Source of the DNA: Eudromia elegans
Taxonomy: Eukaryota > Chordata > Aves > Tinamiformes > Tinamidae
Direction: 5' to 3'
Length of the DNA stretch: 64,000 nucleotides
Assembly: GCA_003342815.1 (NCBI GenBank)
Contig: PTEX01000024.1
Span: 4,849,517 to 4,913,516 of the forward strand
Made by a program: the position numbers and the translations under genes. Positions within the stretch are counted from its first letter, which is position 1. Every line of letters begins with the position of its first letter. The notes beneath the pieces were generated by a model. The model was not told the origin of the DNA and did not search any database. It saw only the letters and a list, made by a program, of their open reading frames with translations. Positions 46,793-59,160 of this stretch are shown one piece after another.

Positions 46793-48700
46793 TTTTAAAA
46801 GCTACCCCTTCATCCATTCAGACAAGCTTTTTTTTTTTTTTTTCCCTCTTTTTAATGCCCATTTGCAGCTGATGTTCTCCAGCCTGTGTGTTTTTTTGGA
46901 AAGAGGCAACTTTTCCATTTTCACATAGAGCAACTTTATTTCCCTGCCACGCCAGCCTGCTCGGGATGTCACGGCGTGGCTCGCTGCAAACACTAACGTG
47001 ACATGACAGGCAGATGCAACTCGGGGAGCTCTGCCTCCGCAGGACAAGACGTGGAAGACGTTTAAAGGAGCCTTCTCCAAGGCAACATGACGGCGAGGGA
47101 AGAGAGGAGTGCTGGATCCCTCGTTGCCCAAAGAGACGGAGTTTTGCAGTGGAGACCCAGGCTGGGTGATTGCTGTCCTCGCCCCGAGCCCTGGTGTCCC
47201 TAAGACCACGACACCGCTCCGGTGGCACCTCCAAGCTGATACCAAGGGCAGGAGCCATGCCGGTGGAGCTGGGGACAACCGCGGTGCCCGGGCCTGGGGG
47301 AAGCATTTCCCAGCACAGTCACTCCAGCTGGGCTGCGTGCGAGCTCGGAGATGCCTCTCTGAGCACCCATGGGACCTGCCTTAATGGAGAGGCAAAAGAA
47401 TAAGCCAGGGAGCCTACACAGGCTGCAATACTTTGGATTTCAATCAAGACATTAAAGTGTGCGGGCAAGTAAAAGAATGAAGGAGCATCCCACATCTCTG
47501 AGGGTGCAGAGCAGGTCTAGGACGCCCGGGCAGGCTGATGCCTCACCCTGCAAGGCTGTCAGCATGTCTGGATCTCCACACGGTCCCTAGGGAGCTCTCA
47601 GGGGGGTCGTTCCCACCTTCCCGCCCTGCGTGCAGAGAGGCAGCCCTTTCAAACAGCTTCAGCGAGCACCAAATCAGCCCGGCTGCTCTGATAAACCCTG
47701 CTCTGCACAGAGCTGATTCAGCAAAGCGCACGGCCCAGGCCACGACTCCCATCAGACGGCAGCGGCACAGACGTCTCCAGGAATTTTCCTCCTCAGCTTG
47801 GTGGTTTTACTGCATGTGCATCCCGGCTTTACTGCGTGCGGGCTGCGGCACTCCCGGGAAGAGCAAGCAGCAATGGGGGATGAGACAGCGCAGCGTAACT
47901 TTGGACGAGAGCCCGCTTTGCTCTCCTTGCAAAGCACTGTATTCCGACCACATACCAGATACCATCGCTCTTTGCATGAGCAACTATTTATGACGACCCC
48001 AGAGCCTGCATTAATTCATTTACAGTGATCCGAAGCCTGGAAGACAACCCTCAGCTTCGATGGGATGTTGGCTCAGGCCCATATACATCAAATTGGAGCT
48101 GCAACATCCAGGCGTTCCCCATCTGTTACCCTGACGGTGAAGTTTGCATTTCCTCTTCTTCCCCCTTCTCATCTGTAATGTGTAAGGCCTGCTCTGATGC
48201 ACACGTGTGACACAGGGTGAATTCGCACACCGAGGGTAATTTCTGGTGCTCCTGTGAACTACAAATACCGTGCAGAAAGCAGCACACCTGCAAGGCTTTC
48301 AGCACACACGCTCAGCTGCCTTCAGAGTGAGAGCAAAATTAAGATCAGCTCATATCTTACAGAGCCCTGGACATGTACTTTTCAGGAGCTTTAAGTAGGT
48401 TGAGATAATTAGTATCCACCCTCATTAATATCCACTAATATCCTTTCCATATGCCATAGAAAGGCGTCACAGCAAATCAAGGAGGACCTCAGCTCTCTCT
48501 CGCAAGGCAGGATTGCTTTTCACAGCACATTGTCAAAAACTGCTCCTCTCCCCAGCCCCGGCTGGCACAAGAAGTGCCTCATACTAAGCTGCATAATCTT
48601 CCTGCCAGCCTTCCACCTTGACCTGAAGCTGCACAGCCTAGAAATCTCCCTGGACAGCCACTGTCTTTTAAGATTTATGACTCCATTTGGCTGCATAAGG
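46793..48700. other. Non-coding DNA, T-run and GC-rich part
   Basis: A T16 run lies at 46828-46843. The stretch 46950-47400 is GC-rich, with overlapping open frames of up to 162 codons that show no motif. The block at about 48380-48460 is AT-rich with TTAATATCCACTAATATCC and may be constrained. No gene or repeat family was recognised. Confidence 0.45.
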
Positions 48701-50835
48701 AGCCTCCGATGAACATTCAGATTTGCAGGTGCTTATTCAAAGGAGGGTTTGGAGCTTCTTGGACTTTAACCTGCGCCAGCCGCCGGCGCGGCCGCCGTCT
48801 CCTCCGCGGAGCCTTCGCTGGGAGCAGCTTTTCCAAAGCGGAGCCAGTCTCAGAGCACTCGGTGCTGGATGGAGGGTCGGTGTCAGGGAGCAGCAGCGAC
48901 TCTGCAGCAGCACTGAAAAGAGGCACAACAGACTCTCAACACAGAAATTACTCCAGGCACAAAGAAAACACCAACAAAGATCATATTCAACAAAAAGAGC
49001 CAGGAATTTCACAGTAAAAAGAGAAGAACAGAGACTTTAAAAGCTTCTTTCACTTCACTAGACAGCTCTGTATGCGGACAGTCAAGCATCAGAAACAGTA
49101 GGGCTCAGGGTATAGCGCAGGTCACTAGGATTTCCTCATTTGTTGCTTATTTCTTATATAAACTCACTACAAACAGAGGAGTCCTCTTCCCTTTTGTATT
49201 GTTTGGAAAGCCTGAGATTGAATAGCGTCTTTTCTTCTTCTTTCCTCTTCCTCTGAAGGGCTGCAATAATGAGCTGAGGATACAGTTCACGTCTCCTGAA
49301 GAACAGGCTATTAGAGCTGTTGCTAAACACCTACATGAGAGGCGCCGCAAAGCAACAGCTCCATCTTCTCCTCCTCCAAGAAGTCACAATCCAGCAGCTC
49401 TGCTCGGGAGAGACAAAGAGGAAAACCCTATTAGAGGGCACAGCTGGAGGGTTTAACTCCCACCGATCCCAGCTGGGAGCAGGTCCGCTTTGTGTAGGAA
49501 GCCCGCATTTTCCAGGGAACATGGTGGGGTCCAAGAGCAAGCCGTTAATCTCCAGAAAGGAGCGGGTCTTCTGCGACACATAGGGTGAAGCAGAGGAATA
49601 AAAAGCTTGGTGAATGCCAACATGCAGCTGATTTAATGACACAGTTGCAGAAGGGACCTGCTAGACCATGGGTAAAGGGGAAGAGCCATGGGTCACAGTG
49701 ACCGGGATTTGGTCTGGTGCATCCCGGCGCTAAAGGATTTAGGTTCTCTGGAAATGTGTGTCAGAAGGCAACGCTGAGACCAGTTTGCCCCAAGCCTGCT
49801 GTGACCCCCAAGTGATTATCGCCTCAAAGTAGGTTACTGTGTTAATAAATTAATTACGCACAGGGGTAGCCAGGTGTCTGAGGAGAAAAGGATAAAATTA
49901 CCTCCTAGTTAAATTAGGAACAAGATGTCCTGGAGGGAAGGGAAAGGAGGGAACATCGGAATCCGAAGGAATCCCACAGGAAATCTCAAAAAGAGACTGG
50001 AGCAAAGGCAAACATTGCAGATGCCCCGCATGGCCTTCCCTGGGCTGCGTGTCCTCGTGGGGGAAGGCTCGTGGAAAAGGTATCACCAATATTCAGTGTG
50101 CCCAGGAACCCTGAGCACTGCTGGCCAGGGCCACTGTCTCTGCATGGGATATAACAGCCAAGAGCTTTGGAGAACAGGGATTCTCCTGCTATGTCGGTGC
50201 AGCAAAGCCAACCCACCAAGTGCTGCAGATGGGAGAGGATGAGGAGAGGGGTCGGGAGAGGCCCACGTACAGAAGATGAGCAGCAATCACAGCTCAAAGG
50301 CCGGGCAGTGTCACCGTAACGCCAAAAAAATAGTACAGGGAGCCATAGACGAAAAGAGGATGCAGACTCACAGCTAAAACTGCCACAAATTCCAAGCCCG
50401 TCACCAAACTATCAGCAGGATGAGATAAATGTTCCAGGAGTTCCTCTTCCCCTCCTCCCTTAAGCAGGCAGTGATTACTAAGGACATTTCCATGAGCGGT
50501 GTATGATCTTTATTTTTTTTTCATGCACAATGACCTTTAAAAGTACTGGCTAAGCTATTTGCATTGCCTAGCCCAGAGTTCCTACAGACAGCAAGAAGAC
50601 AAGCATTAACCTTAATGGCAAAATCACTTCATGCCACTCCGAAGACGGAACACTCCCTTGAGTAGACAAAAGACCATTTTTTTGATGTGATTATTATATA
50701 TTTAAGCAACAAGTGCTTCTTAAGGCTCCAGGGTACATCCCTGTCAAAGCTCTCCTGGTTTTCTGCAGGAAACACCCTAGCCTGGGCTCTGGGAAGCTTT
50801 GCAGATGCGATGGGAACCTTCAAAGGCGCTTCCCT
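48701..50835. other. Non-coding DNA with small CpG spot
   Basis: A short CpG-dense spot lies at about 48770-48830. The rest is mixed, with an AT-rich block at about 50500-50720 that includes TGACCTTTAA and GCTATTTGCATTG words. No gene is supported. Confidence 0.4.
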
Positions 50836-50858
50836 GGGGTGGGGTGGGGTGGGATGGG
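50836..50858 (+). other. G-quadruplex motif
   Basis: Three GGGG runs and two GGG runs are separated by one- or two-base loops (GGGGTGGGGTGGGGTGGG then ATGGG). This meets the usual G4 pattern of four G-runs with short loops, so a stable quadruplex on the plus strand is expected from sequence. Confidence 0.65.
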
Positions 50859-52100
50859 AGCAGAGGGGAACACACTGCGTGTGTGTTCCCCACGGGCATC
50901 GGAGGCCTGGGAAGTCAAATGCCACCCCCAAAATACCCTTTAGTATTTCCCACAGGTTGGAGCCTCCTTTGCATGGGAATCTCACAGGTTTTTGGAGAGA
51001 GGGAGCGGATTTTGTAATGTGTGAATATATTTATCCTCAGAGTAAAGAGGCAACATAAAGAGCATGTAAACAAAAATCACAGCTCCTTCAGCGCACTGTT
51101 TGGGTGAAAATACCTGCTTTGCAACTGGTTTATTTATATGTTCGTAACCACAAAGCCCAAAAGGAGTAAGCGCTGCTCAAACAAATTCCTAGAAAAACAC
51201 ATTGCTCGTGGCAAGATGTTCCGTGTTCCTCAGCCAGCTCTGATAATTAAAATCTCACACGCAAACCGAGGTCAAGATATGGCCCTCATCCAATGCATAC
51301 TTACTTCCATGGGAAGGTTTACACTGATCCTAAGAGATTCCCAGAAAAGATAATTTCCCTCTTCTTCCCACGGGCACGGACCACCCGTGATATCACCGCA
51401 GCCCAAGAGATGGAGGAGGACGGGAGAGGGGAAGCACACGAACCCATGGTGGGTACGGGGCTCCAGCCTCTCCTCCTTGATCACATCAGCTTTAAGGGCT
51501 GGTTAAAGCCCAGTCTATGGAGAGATCACAGCAGCCTCTAAACTACCAAAGGAATCGCCGTGTGGGACTCGGGCCACCGTTATGGAGCCACCTGCATCCC
51601 CTTCCACAGCCTTGCAGCCCCCTAGGCGTCACACACAGTCTGCTCAGAGGGCTGAGAGCACCAAAGAGCACCTGCATCTCCATATATCTATACATATTAA
51701 AGGCAGCATGCTGCCTAAGCATGTGCAAAGCAGCATTTATCACAGCCCCCGACTGCTGTCTACTGACCGCTCCTGCTCATCCATCCCCACCTGGGCTCTT
51801 TCCAACACGGACATCCCCATGGAAACTTGGGCTCTGCGGAAATCCGCGGACTCACAGTTACACCCGCCACAAACACCATGGGAGTCACTGGGGGGGGTCA
51901 CCTGGTCACACAGGTTGCGACTCTGGGGCAACGAAGCACCCGCAGCTCGGGCAGTTCCTCAGGTGACACCGCAGACCCTGCCAGGAGCCGGAGACCCTGG
52001 GAGCATCTCGGGCTACCGCGCAGAGACGTGACCGAGGACATCTGTCAAAGCCCTCGCGTTACAAACTACCCGAGAGGAAGCATGTGATCCTCTTACTGGA
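50859..52100. other. Non-coding DNA, no gene seen
   Basis: Mixed sequence without gene or recognised repeat. A stretch at about 51283-51350 (CCCTCATCCAATGC, CTTCCATGGGAAGG, ACTGATCC) faintly recalls the palindrome group but is too eroded to call. Confidence 0.4.
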
Positions 52101-52400
52101 GCTCGTATGGTGCTGCTGAGCAGTGCAATTCTTCATGTCCTTTTGTCATTTAGGAGAGACTTTTGTGACAGAATTTGCCTATCGCTTGTAATTCCGCACA
52201 GGTTTCTAAAGTGCCCTATTTAAAAAAAATGCTTTACATTAGATTTTTTTCCATTCTCATTTTTCTTGATGTACAATACTGTCTAAATCAGTTTAAGATC
52301 AGGCCTGTACATCATCTCTGGAAATGAATACAAATACCTCTTATTCGGAGGCAAATTAAATAATCAGCAGATACAGCGGCCGCCAGCACATTTAATATGA
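52101..52400. promoter_or_regulatory. Candidate conserved non-coding element
   Basis: An AT-rich, complex, non-repetitive block between GC-rich flanks. It contains TTTTGTCATTTAGG, TCGCTTGTAATTCC, CCCTATTTAAAAAAAATGC and AGGCAAATTAAATAATCAGC. Texture resembles vertebrate conserved enhancers. There is no direct evidence of function. Confidence 0.3.
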
Positions 52401-54815
52401 AGAAACACAAAGTCAGGAGCCTTCTGGAGCTGCCCACGCTGGGTCTTGCCCCCGTTGCCTCGACGGCCCCACGTTTCTCCAAGTGTACCAAGGGGCTTCG
52501 CTCCGGGGCGCTCGGCCCGCGGTGCCTGCTGCGGGTCGGGGGGATGCCCAAGCCAAGCACGGCGCTATCCAGCTGCCAACGGCCTCGCGTTTAACTCTGC
52601 ATAAATGTTTAATCCAAAGCATGCCTTAATATTTGCTGGTCATTCCCAATAGGTTCCAATGGGGTCTGTTCCGCTGGAGCCAGTGTCCGAGGCAGCGAGT
52701 AGGTGGACTCGAGTGGGGAGCTTGAGTCGCAGCTTTTATGAGCTTTACATGCACACAAAAAAAAACCCCCTTTGTAAAAGCTTAACAGCAGGTAGGCATA
52801 AGGATGCAAGAAACGGGGAGGTGGTAATGGTCTTTTGAAAGGAATTCCCTCGTGGAGGCCGCATCCCCATTCCTCGGGGTCCCCTGCAAGGAGCCAAGAT
52901 TCACTCACAGCCTCTCGGGATCCCAAATGGGGAAGATCAGGCTTAGCGGGGACTTTTCCTTGTAAAAGTCACCTGCACGAGGGACCCACGGCACCCCCAA
53001 GGCACCCGTAGAGCAGAATCTCGGTGTGCAGAGGCACCGCTCACCTCTGCTGCTCCCGCTCTCAGGCGACCCCATCTCGAGAAGGTGTCCGAGCCCCATG
53101 CCGCACGAGGGGAAGGCTGGGTGGGCAGGGGGACATGCAGGAGGACCCGCAGCCTCCGGAGCTCATCCCGCATCCCCAGGCCCCTCACCATGCAGGCACA
53201 AAGCTTCGCTCGGGTCCCTCCATCCTCCTGGCGCTCACGGGCGCTTCGCTCCCGCGTCTCCGCTCTGCTCCCTGGACAGGCCTCATCTTTGGCATCTTTT
53301 TTTTTTTTTATTTTTCCTTCAGGTTTCTCTTCGCGCTTCCGATTTTTACTACGGGGATAAAAGGATTTTGAACGCCTCCTCCTCCTAGGAGTGAGGAAAA
53401 AAGGATCAAGATGTGAAAGTCAGGCTGAGAGGGGAAAGGTTTTGGGGACAAAAGAGAACAGAGCTTCTTTGCACTTTCAGGATCAGGCATCCTGTTCTGG
53501 CTTACTGCAGAAGACCCAGAAGAAAGGGAGAGCCCTTTTAGCATGGAAAAGCAGCAGAAAGGATCAGAACAGAGAGCAGCAGGAGCGAGAGCAGCACCAT
53601 TATCTGACAGAAGTAGGAATAAGACTGGGGGAAAGAATGACTTAAAAATAAAAGGCACATTAAAACCCGTGTTTCCAAGAGCACACATGCGTGTGTTTCT
53701 TACCACGAGGAGGGCATTTGGAGGCATAAGCAGGGTTAAAGAGCCTCATTCATCTTCCCCTTACAACTGTGCTGACTCAGAACCTGGTCAAACAAGTCTA
53801 ATCTTTTTAGTGACAACAAAGAGAGGTGGAAAGAAGGTGGAAGGAAGCCAGCCTGGATGGGCAAAGGGGGAGAAACAGAAAGAAAACTTCCCTTTTTACA
53901 GCTTTCAATTATCCGTCCTGCTGCGGAAATGGGGGTTTGGCTTCAGAGGGAACAACCAAACCCGGGCCGGTGTGACGCTGCATCAGACAGAGCTCCCGTG
54001 ACCACCGTCCCCAGGGTGAGATCCAGCCCTAGACCTGCCCATCCCCGAGGGAACGGACTGTCCCGAGCCCCACGCATGGGAGGGAGCGGAGGGAGGAGAA
54101 ACCAGGACCAGGAGGGCCCGACGTCTCCTTGCTCTTGGTGGCCACTACAGCAGCTGCTTCTCGCGGCTGCATCGCGCTCCTCGCGCCGGGCTGCTCCTTG
54201 AAATACAAACCCAAGTCTCCGTCATGAATATCTGAGGTCTCCTTGGGTCAGAAGAAAGCCAGGGCGGGAGAAAGAAACAGTATTTTTCTCCCTGGAAAAC
54301 ATCAGCTGAAGACGTGGTTGTATTGTCCAGCTCAAAACAGATCCGTTCATTAGCAGAGCTGCTCTGGAAGGAAAGGGGCCATCATATACATGGGAAAGAA
54401 TACTTAAAAAATGAAACATGCTGTACAAAATAATCCTACACTGGCTGGAAGAGGAGGTCTTTTTCATCCTTAATTTCTGTAATTCCCAGTGATGCTGAGT
54501 GTGATGCATCCTCATTTATAATGTAAGAGTTAAGGTTGGGGCAACAATTATTTTCAGCATCCTATAATCTCAACTGTAAAATTTCACCCCAGGCTGAAAA
54601 CGAAAGCGCAAATCCTTCACTTTGGCATGAGCTGTATAAGACACAAAGCAGTTCCACTGCTATCGAGTTACACAAATATAAATGCACATTAGATTCCCCA
54701 CTTAGTGTTGCCTTTTTTTTTTTTCTGATCTTGAGCCAAAAATAAGATCTGAACTGAAATATGAATTTTTCATTGCGTGTTCCTGATGCGAGATGTAAAA
54801 ACAGACTTCTGGGGC
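52401..54815. other. Non-coding DNA, no gene seen
   Basis: A GC-rich left part (52420-53280) has many short competing frames. A T13 run at 53297-53309 follows. The stretch at 54220-54780 is AT-richer and may hold a constrained element. No domain or repeat was recognised. Confidence 0.45.
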
Positions 54816-55259
54816 TGCGAGCACCTACCTGCCTCCCCCCGGCCCCGCGGCGCTGGAGATGCCTTTGCTGAGCACACACCTTGCAGACGGCTCCATCGGC
54901 CAGCTGCACTCCCGGGTGCTGCAAAACCTCCCCGGAACGGCTCCAGACCCAAACCTGCACGCCCAGCGCCCGTTAGCTCCGGAAAGGACAGGGAATAAAA
55001 CCCTGGCAGGGGCCATCAATATTAGCACATGCGGCACCACTCCACAAAGTGTGGTGGGCAGCACAGGCTGCAGCGCCGCACGCTCCAGCCCCACGGCTGC
55101 ATCCGGAGCTATCCCAGCGCAGAGCTGGCACGGACGGATGCCAGCAGCCTGCATGTCGCAAATGCCTCATGTGCTGCAAACGGTGCCACAGCAGCGCCAG
55201 CTTTTGCCTTCAGTTCTCCCTTTGATGAAAGCGTGTTTTTTCCCATTGAGAACATCAAG
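54816..55259. other. GC-rich non-coding shoulder of a CpG island
   Basis: GC-rich sequence leading into the CpG-dense segment. A 224-codon open frame (54859-55533) lies mostly here, but it is opposed by equally long frames on the other strand and has no recognisable domain, so it is not annotated as a gene. Confidence 0.4.
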
Positions 55260-55740
55260 CTGCTTTGAAGGGCACTGCGAGGCTGTGCTGGCCGCGGAGC
55301 CTCCACACGTTGAGGCCGGGACTCCAGCAGGCGCGCTGGGAGGCCACGAGGGAGTCGGGAGCGTGCCGGGTATCGCTCGGCTGCGGGCAGATGTTGGCGC
55401 TGGATCCAGCTGTGCCGCAGCCACACGGTGCCTCCTCAGGGGGCTGCTGCCGCTCGCACGGTCCCACTGGCAGAGCCACCCGTGCCCGGGAGAGGCTCCG
55501 GGCGAAACCCTGCGTGCCGCGCTCGGGAGCTGAACCGCGCGCTGCAGCCAGCCCGGCTGAGGCACCACAACGAGCAACGGGCGGCAAGAATGAGGCCGAG
55601 GGCAGCTGGCCAGCGCAGGGACCCCCAGCAGCGCCCGGCTGCCCGCATGGGGTGGGAGATCCTGCACCGCACCCGCCCTCCGCCCTGCCGAACCGCCTGG
55701 TCCCATCAGCCAGTCCCCTCCTCGCTGGCGGGCTTGTGGC
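55260..55740. other. CpG-island-like segment
   Basis: By-eye count gives about 42 CpG in the 420 bp from 55261, with GC near two thirds and an observed/expected ratio around 0.9. That meets the usual CpG-island criteria except for its modest length. Such islands mark promoters of coding or non-coding transcripts or CpG-rich enhancers of developmental genes. No transcript start or gene can be placed. Confidence 0.55.
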
Positions 55741-55995
55741 TTGAACGGGGGCAAGAGGAGAGCCAGAGCACCTGTTTTAAACCTAACGACAGATCTTACA
55801 CACATGTGCATGAGGCTGGGCGATGCCAGAATTATATAATTTGCTTGGTAGAGATTTGCTGCTCAATTTTGCAAAATGTAGCGTGTGATGCTGATTGCTA
55901 TGAGTGTTTGTTTTTAAATACCAGATTAAATGGGCACATAAAATTACCGTAGCCTTGAGCTCATCCATTGCTCTATGACATTTAATGTTGGGTTA
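55741..55995. promoter_or_regulatory. AT-rich conserved-looking element between CpG-rich blocks
   Basis: Sharply AT-richer than both neighbours and complex in text: CAGAATTATATAATTTGC, GTTTTTAAATACCAGATTAA and AAAATTACCG. An AT-rich island inside CpG-rich DNA is a common layout for a poised regulatory element. This is inference. Confidence 0.3.
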
Positions 55996-56050
55996 CATCA
56001 GTCACGCCGCGTTGCGCTGCAGCACGTAATGTAATGTGACGTGACTGATG
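55996..56050. promoter_or_regulatory. 11-bp inverted repeat with CRE-like site
   Basis: CATCAGTCACG (55996-56006) and its exact reverse complement CGTGACTGATG (56040-56050) flank 33 bases. TGACGTGA at 56037-56044 overlaps the right arm and matches a CREB/ATF-type site. It could form a hairpin or hold a symmetric factor pair. Confidence 0.4.
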
Positions 56051-56210
56051 CTCCCGGACCCCGCGCCCCGGCGCCGGGGAAGCCTCAGCCGGCTGCACCG
56101 CGGTCGGGAGCGGAGCCGCAGCTGGTGCCGCGGCGCTGCCGGCCCCGCATTGCTCCTCGCGGGCCCTGCACCGGCTCCGGGCACGGACGGGCAAGCAGAA
56201 CCACTCGCTG
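56051..56210. other. Second CpG-dense block
   Basis: Around 20 CpG in 160 bp by eye, with strings such as CCCCGCGCCCCGGCGCCGGG and TGCCGCGGCGCTGCCGG. With 55260-55740 it forms a bipartite CpG-rich region around an AT-rich core. Confidence 0.5.
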
Positions 56211-58080
56211 CTTCTTATAAGCGCCCACGGACGAACATGGCTATGTGCTGGTTTAACGGGGATCTGCACCCCACGGGCCACCTGCAGCCTTCCTGAGCTG
56301 GCCTGGGGCTTCAGAGGGAAAAGCCAAGGCCCCGTGTGCAAGGACGGGGTGCACGGCCGAGCTGCAGAGCTCCACACCGCCCTTCCCATTCCACCTCACA
56401 GCTCACAGGGACAGGCAGGGTTGCAGTGCGTGCGGGCTGGCAAATGGCTGCACACTCCAAGTGTGTGAGGAGATGGGGTTGAAAATCCACACTAAGCTTC
56501 AGGGAAGCAAAATGGATTGGAGAGAGCAATAACTAAATCCCTGAGGGAAAGGAGCAAGGGCGCTCTCGGTGCTTCTTATTCTTCCTTTGAAGCACGGGAG
56601 GTGATGCTGGTCCTCAGGCCAGGAGGGAGGAGGAAGCAGAGGGACAGGGTGAGCTTGTGGAGGTGGGTGGAGGTGCCGGATAGGTAGGAAGTGCTGCAGG
56701 AGGGTGTCTGACCTGATCTCCCCTCAGAGCGAGGAAAAGACACCTGGAAAAATCCCCAGGGAAAGGGCACCCCCCAAAAGAGGAGACCCCACTCTGTAGG
56801 GCTAACTCACCGCTCCCGCCGTGTTGCACAGGTGCAACCCGGCACCACGTTGGATGGAAACGCCGAGCGCAGCCCTGCCTGGGAACTCCAGCCCTTCCCA
56901 AGGGGATAGCAGGGCCGCCCTCGGCCTCATCCCCACACTGCTCCCTGCCACGGACCTGCACGCGGTGCTGGGGGGCACGCTCTACCTCCCAGATCAAGGA
57001 AACTATCCACGTTAAAACCAACCCAGATCCCATCCTCCAAACTGCCGGAGAGGCGCTCAAAACGGTGATATCTGCAGATTTGCATTGCAGGAGCTAAACA
57101 AAGATGATGGTGTTTAAATCAGCAAAGGGAGACCTTTCCAGCAAGGCCAAGCACCGGCCTGCACGAGTGCTGCCGGCGTCGGAGCCCCGCTCCGCATCAT
57201 GCTCCATGCAGGAGCGGCCCCTACGTGGAAACAGGACCCCGCCAGCACCGGGCCACAGACACTCGGTCCAGAGACAGCTAACAATAGTGAACACGGAGTG
57301 AACAAAGGCAGCCAAGCCGGCATTTACCCCTTGGAACAGACACTCTCCCTGACCGAGCGTACACGAGAACAGCGAGTCACAGGCGTGCCGGGTACGTCTC
57401 CTAAGTCAATCCTAAGTAAGCGTGAGTTATTCACCTGCTACCACACGCAGTTTTACAAACGATTGTTGCCTGTGCATGCGGCCCTGCCGGGATGCTCAGC
57501 AGCACAGGCAGCACCTGGGCAGCCTCTCCACGGATTTCTGCTCCACCTGGGATGTCCGAGCGGGCAGCCAGGAGGAGAACGGGTGTCTCACCGCATGCTC
57601 CAGGTGTGCCCCAAAGGACCCAAGAGGTAGTAAATTCAATGTGCGGCGTGCCAGTGGTTGATGTGAAACCCACGTGCAGCTAAACGCACAGGATTTGGAG
57701 CCCTCCCCTACTGAGACACAAGCTGGGACGTTCGGAGGCGAGCAGAGGAGCCGTCCCAGGCGCGCGTCCCAAGGCATGGGCCGCGCTTAGAAATCAGAAC
57801 CAGGAGAGAAACAAACAAACAACCCAACCAGAAAATGTCGCTAAGCCCGACACGGGGTTGAGCTTGGACGCCCCTCGCCACGGCGTTTGGCAGATGTTGG
57901 CAACGTGCAGGAGCTCCCAAGCAAAGAGAGGAAGCGAGCGGCAGCAAACCCCTCGCGGGCCCTCGCTCGCCCTCCTCCTCCTCCTCCATCCCTCCCAAGG
58001 CTCCCGCCAACGGGCCCTCCCCGGGAACAGCAGCTCGGCCTCCATGGACCTTTGGAACGACCCCGTACAACTGCTCTTAA
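56211..58080. other. GC-rich non-coding DNA
   Basis: No gene. Competing open frames of up to 148 codons show no motif. A (CCT)n run lies at 57971-57987 within a moderately CpG-rich stretch (57830-58060). Confidence 0.45.
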
Positions 58081-59160
58081 ATCCTTAAAACAGCTTAGTT
58101 TAAATGTCAGTGAAAGATCACAGCGTAAGAGCACATACATATGCGGCTATCACGGTTCAGCTGACAGGAGGTAATTTGTTATGCTGCTGTAACTTGATCC
58201 TATCTCTGTCGAGCCCTTAGATGCCAACATCGCTCTTGAAAAGGGGGCATGGATAAGGCTCGACACGAAAGGGTCTCTGGAAACGTCACCCACGGCCGGG
58301 ATGGGCAACACAGGCAGCAAAATCCCCCGAGACACAAAAGAGTTTGTAGTTGTTTGATCTAACTATTGGATATCCCTCTATGTTTCTGGTATAAAACAAT
58401 ATTCCTTCAGGTTTCTTGGATGCCACGCTGCCACCGTTCCTGCTTCCCGCCCGCTCCGTATGCCGGGCAGGGAGAGGTCAATGCACGCAGGTGGGGCTGG
58501 GGAAGGGCCTAACTGGACCCTTTTCTGTGATTCTCTGGACAGTGTAAATAAAATCCATTTCTAAGGTCTCCAAACAATGAATTTTCCCTCTGGATCTTTA
58601 CAAAGTTATTTAGCTCCAGTGTCTCCGTAATTGTGATAGATCGAGACAATTCCTACCAGCTGTGGAGTGGGCAGCAGGAGAAAGCTGGGATGAACGTGGA
58701 CATTGGTTCAAGACCCTGTAATGGATTTTATTTACACGGGCAACATTCATCACGGAAAAGGCAGCCTGAGAGGTACAGTCCATCCTGAGCTGCAGGAAGC
58801 CCTAAGGAGCCTGAGTTTGCTCGGATAACTGTGGAAGAAAGAGGCTAAGGAAGGCAGCAGGTCCCCATGGATAACGAGCAGGACTTGAACCGTAATGTCC
58901 CCGGTTGCCCCAGCTGACTGGTACAATTTAAAAGCAGAGGCCTGGTTCTCAAATTCAGCCTCCCCAGAAACAGGATGGACAACTATAGCAGCACCAGGAA
59001 AACAACGTAGCCGAGACACCCGATCTCCAGACAGTCGATCGGCACGAGCGGTAAGGAAGCTACTATAACATAATCTATTGCAAGGTTCGATGTTAAGAGA
59101 AAAAGAATTAAATGTATAATTTTACCCAGCACTTAAAAAAAAATCTATTTTCATTTTCCG
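58081..59160. other. Non-coding DNA with conserved-looking blocks
   Basis: Blocks at about 58085-58230 and 58330-58430 and another at 58510-58660 are AT-richer, complex and non-repetitive, with words such as TGATCTAACTATTGGATATC, TAAATAAAATCC and CAATGAATTTTCC. No gene or repeat was recognised. Confidence 0.4.

Noticed and set aside
46828-46843. Long T runs (26471, 46828, 53297, 61964) as retroposon tails
   Set aside because: No SINE, LINE or processed gene copy was recognised next to any of them.
51283-51350. Possible further member of the palindrome group
   Set aside because: Only a few words match and the arms do not pair convincingly.
54859-55533. 224-codon open frame on the plus strand, with a 214-codon frame opposite (55167-55811)
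   Set aside because: Both arise in GC-rich, CpG-rich DNA where stops are rare. They overlap in opposite directions and contain no recognisable domain or splice support.
55996-56050. MicroRNA hairpin
   Set aside because: The stem is only 11 bp with a 33-base loop, too short for a microRNA precursor. No known microRNA seed was recognised in the window.
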